A stretch of DNA of 7,669 nucleotides from positions 1-7,669 of the forward strand of contig JAEWKG010000182.1 of NCBI GenBank assembly GCA_023386135.1, written 5' to 3'. This document shows positions 5,516 through 7,669 of the stretch, piece after piece (the first letter of the stretch is position 1; each line of letters opens with the position of its first letter). The position numbers were made by a program, and so were the translations under genes. Source of the stretch: Pseudomonadota bacterium (GTDB lineage: Bacteria; Pseudomonadota; Alphaproteobacteria; Sphingomonadales; Sphingomonadaceae). The notes below the pieces were generated by a model. That model was not told where the DNA came from. It did not search any database and was given only the letters and a program-made list of their open reading frames with translations.

Positions 5516-5938
5516 CTAATTGATGATCTCGGCCGTGCTGTCGGACAGCAGTGCGGACAATCGCTCGCGCCACATCTGCAAGGCCTCGGGAGTCAGCCGG
5601 GTCCAGTCGGTGACCTCGCGCACGATCCTGAGCGGCGCGCTGGAGCGATAGGACCGGGTCGGATTACCGGGAAACTTCTTGTCGGTGACGTTGGGATCGT
5701 TCTCGAACGGCCCGGTCGGCTCGACCTCGTACACCCTCGGGATGGCGTTTCCTCCGGTAAGCTCCACAGCTATCTCGGCGGCAAGTCCGGCACCATCCTT
5801 GAGCGCGGTGAAGTAGATGTGGTTCATCACCACCTCGGGCCGGTAGTTCGAGCGGAACCCGGCGGTGAGGAGGTCGCCCGCGCGGAGTTCGGCAATGGTG
5901 CCGTGAAAAAATGGGCCTTGGTCGAGCGGCTCGATCAT
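5516..5938 (-). CDS. arr: Rifamycin NAD+ ADP-ribosyltransferase, Arr family
   Basis: A 140-aa protein with clear resemblance to mycobacterial and integron-borne Arr enzymes. These transfer ADP-ribose from NAD+ to the C23 hydroxyl of rifamycins and inactivate them. Family blocks in order: GPFFHGT (8-14), GDLLTAGFRSNY (21-32), NHIYFTA (39-45), EVEPTGPFENDPN (71-83), TDKKFPGNPTRSYR (85-98) and PLRIVREVTDW (102-112). The catalytic residues known from M. smegmatis Arr (His19, Tyr49, Asp84) align with His12, Tyr42 and Asp81. The length matches the family, so it looks intact. The ATG at 5938 overlaps the stop of the upstream membrane-protein gene (ATGA); an ATG 13 codons earlier is open, but its basic N-terminus does not resemble Arr. 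No integron site or transposase is nearby, so this appears to be a chromosomal copy. Whether it confers resistance is not known. Confidence 0.92.
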   Translation of the reverse strand: MIEPLDQGPFFHGTIAELRAGDLLTAGFRSNYRPEVVMNHIYFTALKDGAGLAAEIAVELTGGNAIPRVYEVEPTGPFENDPNVTDKKFPGNPTRSYRSSAPLRIVREVTDWTRLTPEALQMWRERLSALLSDSTAEIIN

Positions 5939-6168
5939 TCGTCTCTTGCGTGAACGCCCCAAAGGATGGAGTTCCAAGACCGCCGGTTGACGTAGCGTTG
6001 GTAGAGCAGGGTCCCCACTAACACGATTATCAGCGCCGCTATGATCAGATTGAAATCAAGCCACATGCTCGCCAGTGCGACCAGCATCATGGAGGGCACG
6101 AACAAGATAAACCAACGAATCCATGCTCTCGTAATCGCCGCACGGCGTTGATTTTCGTGTTCTGGCAT
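5935..6168 (-). CDS. Small two-helix membrane protein, 77 aa, upstream of arr
   Basis: I do not recognise a family. Residues 1-18 are polar and basic (Arg8, Arg9, Arg14, Arg18). Two hydrophobic segments follow, about 19-37 (WFILFVPSMMLVALASMWL) and 39-57, separated by only a short Asp-Phe turn, so they could form a helical hairpin. The tail from Gln58 is again basic (RYVNRRSW). Positive residues at both ends predict both termini in the cytoplasm. The start is set by AGGAGT 6 nt upstream. Its TGA overlaps the arr ATG, which implies coupled translation and perhaps a linked function. Base composition falls to roughly 53% G+C here and in the leader, well below the neighbours. It is too short and bare to call a transporter or an immunity protein. 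Confidence 0.75.
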   Translation of the reverse strand: MPEHENQRRAAITRAWIRWFILFVPSMMLVALASMWLDFNLIIAALIIVLVGTLLYQRYVNRRSWNSILWGVHARDE

Positions 6169-6238
6169 CCGCGACTCCTGTGAAAAGGACTTTCCGCTAA
6201 CAGCTGAACGTACGCAAAGATTGTTTGCAAGCGTTTGG
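6169..6238 (-). promoter_or_regulatory. Leader of the membrane protein-arr unit, with ribosome binding site
   Basis: This 70-bp AT-richer gap (6181-6240 is about 45% G+C by hand count) separates the DUF2332 stop from the membrane-protein start. AGGAGT at 6174-6179 (minus strand) is a strong Shine-Dalgarno 6 nt from the ATG at 6168. GCAAA-CAATC-TTTGC (6214-6228) is a small inverted repeat with 5-bp arms. It has no T-run after it in the minus direction, so it is a weak terminator candidate for DUF2332 at best. No convincing -35/-10 pair was seen, so read-through from DUF2332 is possible. Confidence 0.45.
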
Positions 6239-7345
6239 CTAGCCCATCCACTTGATCCACGCTCCGTGCGGGTGCGCTTCGGTCAGGATCCGGCCCTCCT
6301 CGCCGCCGGGCCAATAGCGCACGACCATCTCATGCCGGTGCGTGTCGCGGTTGGCTTCGAGCGCGATCCAGGCGAGCGGGCGGTCGGGGGTGGCCTGCGC
6401 GCCTGCCGCCTCCATCGCGGCGGTGACGCGGGCCTGCTGGTCCTTGGGAACGTATTGCCAGACGATCGAGTGCATCAGCACCCGCGTGGTGCCGCCGTCC
6501 TGCGGGCGTGCCAGCTCGGCCTCGACGAAGTCGGCGGCGTTCGCCTCAACCAAGTCGGGCGCCTTCGCCTGCGCGGCCTTGATCGCGGCGTCCATGCGTT
6601 CGAACCGCACGCCGTGCTCGGGCCAGATGTAGCCCTTGAGCCGCAGCGCCTGAGCCGGATTGGTCAAGTCAACCGGAGCGACGTCGCAGCCCTTCAGGCT
6701 GACGATCTCGATCGCGTGCGCGGGCGGCGCATCGCCCTGCCAGTCGGGCTCGAACGCCATCACCGGATCGGACGGCCCGACCTTCACGCCGCCGAGGTCG
6801 TAGGCGTAGCGGTCGATCATCAGGTTGATCCCCGCGCTCGAGCCGATCTCCAGACATGCGAACCGCGCGGGCAGGCCCCGGTCGGCCAGCCACAGCATCG
6901 CGGCGATGAAGTTCGACGAGCGCCCCGCCTCGTTGGTCTGCGGCGGGCCGTCGAGCGAGGCCATCAGCCGTTCCTCGTGCCGCGCGATGGCTCCGCGCAC
7001 GATGGCCACGTCGTCCGCCTCCTCGCCGCGATAAATCGCGCCCAATGCCGGTTCGTCGCCCGAAAGCGACAGCGCATGCAGCCCGCCCGCGATGCGCAGC
7101 GGCAGCGCATCGGCGAGCGGCGCGCCCTGCCAGCCGCGGATGCGGTCGAGCAGCGCTCCAGGCGTTCCGTCCTCCAGCAGCGCCGCCACCGCCCCCACCA
7201 CCCGCGCGGTGATCGGCGCGTCGGCGGCGGTGCAATACGCGACCTGGTTGGAAAACGCGGTCGCCACCGTCCCCACACCCTTGGCGTCCATATCCACCCG
7301 CTGATACTTCGGATTGGCCCCGAGGCCCGAAATCGTGTCAGCCAT
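6239..7345 (-). CDS. DUF2332 family protein (Rossmann/methyltransferase-like)
   Basis: A 368-aa cytoplasmic protein of uncharacterised family DUF2332. The first ~150 residues are mostly helical and contain the family motif QTNEAGRSS (136-144). A Rossmann-like half follows: LEIGSSAGINLMIDRY (165-180) looks like the glycine-rich motif I of SAM-dependent methyltransferases, FEPDW (198-202) lies in the next strands, HSIVWQYVP is at 292-300, and WIALEANRD (327-335) leads to the C-terminus. A methyltransferase role is an inference from fold resemblance; no reaction has been established to my knowledge. The frame stays open to 7585, but ATG at 7345 is chosen because AAAGGG lies 9 nt upstream and the longer version would overlap hisG. 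A further in-frame ATG at 7291 would lose 18 residues. It is divergent from hisG. Confidence 0.85.
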   Translation of the reverse strand: MADTISGLGANPKYQRVDMDAKGVGTVATAFSNQVAYCTAADAPITARVVGAVAALLEDGTPGALLDRIRGWQGAPLADALPLRIAGGLHALSLSGDEPALGAIYRGEEADDVAIVRGAIARHEERLMASLDGPPQTNEAGRSSNFIAAMLWLADRGLPARFACLEIGSSAGINLMIDRYAYDLGGVKVGPSDPVMAFEPDWQGDAPPAHAIEIVSLKGCDVAPVDLTNPAQALRLKGYIWPEHGVRFERMDAAIKAAQAKAPDLVEANAADFVEAELARPQDGGTTRVLMHSIVWQYVPKDQQARVTAAMEAAGAQATPDRPLAWIALEANRDTHRHEMVVRYWPGGEEGRILTEAHPHGAWIKWMG

Positions 7346-7387
7346 CTGGCGTTGCCCTTTCAACTGGTGCGCCCTAAGCGCGCCGCC
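7346..7387 (+). promoter_or_regulatory. 42-bp divergent spacer; possible leaderless hisG promoter
   Basis: TTGCCC (7352-7357) and TAAGCG (7375-7380) are 17 bp apart on the plus strand, which would put the transcript start at about the hisG ATG. The -35 matches the sigma70 consensus at 4 of 6 positions, but the -10 matches at only 2 of 6. No Shine-Dalgarno precedes hisG. The spacer must also hold the AAAGGG of the divergent DUF2332 gene, so the real promoter of one or both genes may lie inside the opposite coding region. Confidence 0.22.
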
Positions 7388-7669
7388 ATGCGCCAGCCGC
7401 TGACATTCGCCGTCCCGAAAGGGCGTATCCTCGACGAGGCGCTGCCGCTGATGGCGCGCGCCGGCGTGGTGCCCGAACGGGGCTTTCACGACAAGGGCGA
7501 CCGGCGGCTGGCTTTTCCTTGCGAAGATGAAGATTTCCGCGTCATCCGCGTGCGCGCGTTCGACGTCGCCACCTTCGTCGCCCACGGCGCGGCGCAGGCG
7601 GGCATCGTCGGCGCCGACGTGATCGAGGAGTTCGACTACTCCGACCTATACGCGCCGGTCGATCTGGGC
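7388..7669 (+). CDS. hisG: ATP phosphoribosyltransferase catalytic subunit HisG, 5' part
   Basis: The first 94 codons are present; the gene continues past the right edge. HisG performs the first step of histidine synthesis, joining ATP and PRPP to give phosphoribosyl-ATP, in the cytoplasm. The fragment has the family N-terminus LTFAVPKGRILDEALPLM (5-22), the segment RRLAFP (39-44), and the strongly conserved stretch VIRVRAFDVATFVAHGAA (52-69) followed by GIVGADVIEE (72-81). The compact start without extra N-terminal residues fits the short HisG form, which needs the regulatory partner HisZ; the C-terminal end that would prove this is outside the window. The ATG lacks a visible Shine-Dalgarno. 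It is divergent from DUF2332 across 42 bp. Identification is firm. Confidence 0.95.
   Translation, partial: MRQPLTFAVPKGRILDEALPLMARAGVVPERGFHDKGDRRLAFPCEDEDFRVIRVRAFDVATFVAHGAAQAGIVGADVIEEFDYSDLYAPVDLG

Noticed and set aside
5536..5550. TGCTGTC-G-GACAGCA palindrome near the 3' end of arr
   Set aside because: It lies within Leu-Ser-Asp-Ser codons, has no T-run and does not resemble the alphaproteobacterial SOS box; probably chance.
5939..5977. Thirteen-codon N-terminal extension of Arr (basic peptide)
   Set aside because: It does not match Arr N-termini, and the ATGA overlap at 5935-5938 is the typical coupled start.
7346..7585. Upstream extension of the DUF2332 frame
   Set aside because: It would overlap almost 200 bp of hisG and has no family resemblance. 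The start at 7345 has a plausible Shine-Dalgarno.
1..7669. CRISPR arrays, tRNA/rRNA genes, insertion sequences, attC or phage attachment sites
   Set aside because: No regularly spaced repeats, no tRNA-like cloverleaf, no transposase or integrase and no flanking direct repeats were seen by eye.

Overview
The window is high-GC DNA (about 65-77% G+C in the stretches I hand-counted, except for one dip). Its gene set looks alphaproteobacterial, most likely order Sphingomonadales (Erythrobacteraceae or Sphingomonadaceae). The pointers are a short-form HisG, an alphaproteobacterial-type J-domain protein next to a divergent bolA, a DUF2332 protein beside hisG, and tightly overlapped operons. This placement is from recognised protein style, not from a search.

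Layout. The left end (1-965) has two minus-strand genes: the N-terminal part of an exported amidohydrolase, and just upstream of it a 196-aa protein with a C-terminal J domain and a possible N-terminal zinc site. A 77-bp divergent gap holding a perfect 15-bp inverted repeat separates them from a six-gene plus-strand operon (1043-5180): 2OG-Fe(II) oxygenase, BolA, glutathione S-transferase, pirin, short-chain dehydrogenase and epoxide-hydrolase-like alpha/beta hydrolase. The first four junctions are start/stop overlaps (GTGA, TGATG, ATGA, ATGA) and the last is a 2-bp gap, so the six products are almost certainly made from one message. The gene types suggest handling of reactive electrophiles or epoxides together with iron or redox homeostasis; that joint role is inference.

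After a 107-bp gap with two small overlapping stem-loops comes a 68-aa hypothetical protein (+). Convergent to it is a two-gene minus-strand unit: a 77-aa two-helix membrane protein whose stop overlaps (ATGA) the start of a 140-aa Arr-type rifamycin ADP-ribosyltransferase with all catalytic residues present. The membrane-protein gene and its leader fall to about 53% G+C, which hints at separate acquisition. The right end has a DUF2332 protein (-) and, divergent from it across only 42 bp, the start of hisG (+), which runs out of the window.

I found no tRNA, rRNA, CRISPR array, insertion sequence or transposase. The most interesting points are the chromosomal Arr with its coupled membrane-protein partner, the coupled six-gene redox/detoxification operon, and an Asn-to-Asp change in the catalytic tetrad of the operon's dehydrogenase.
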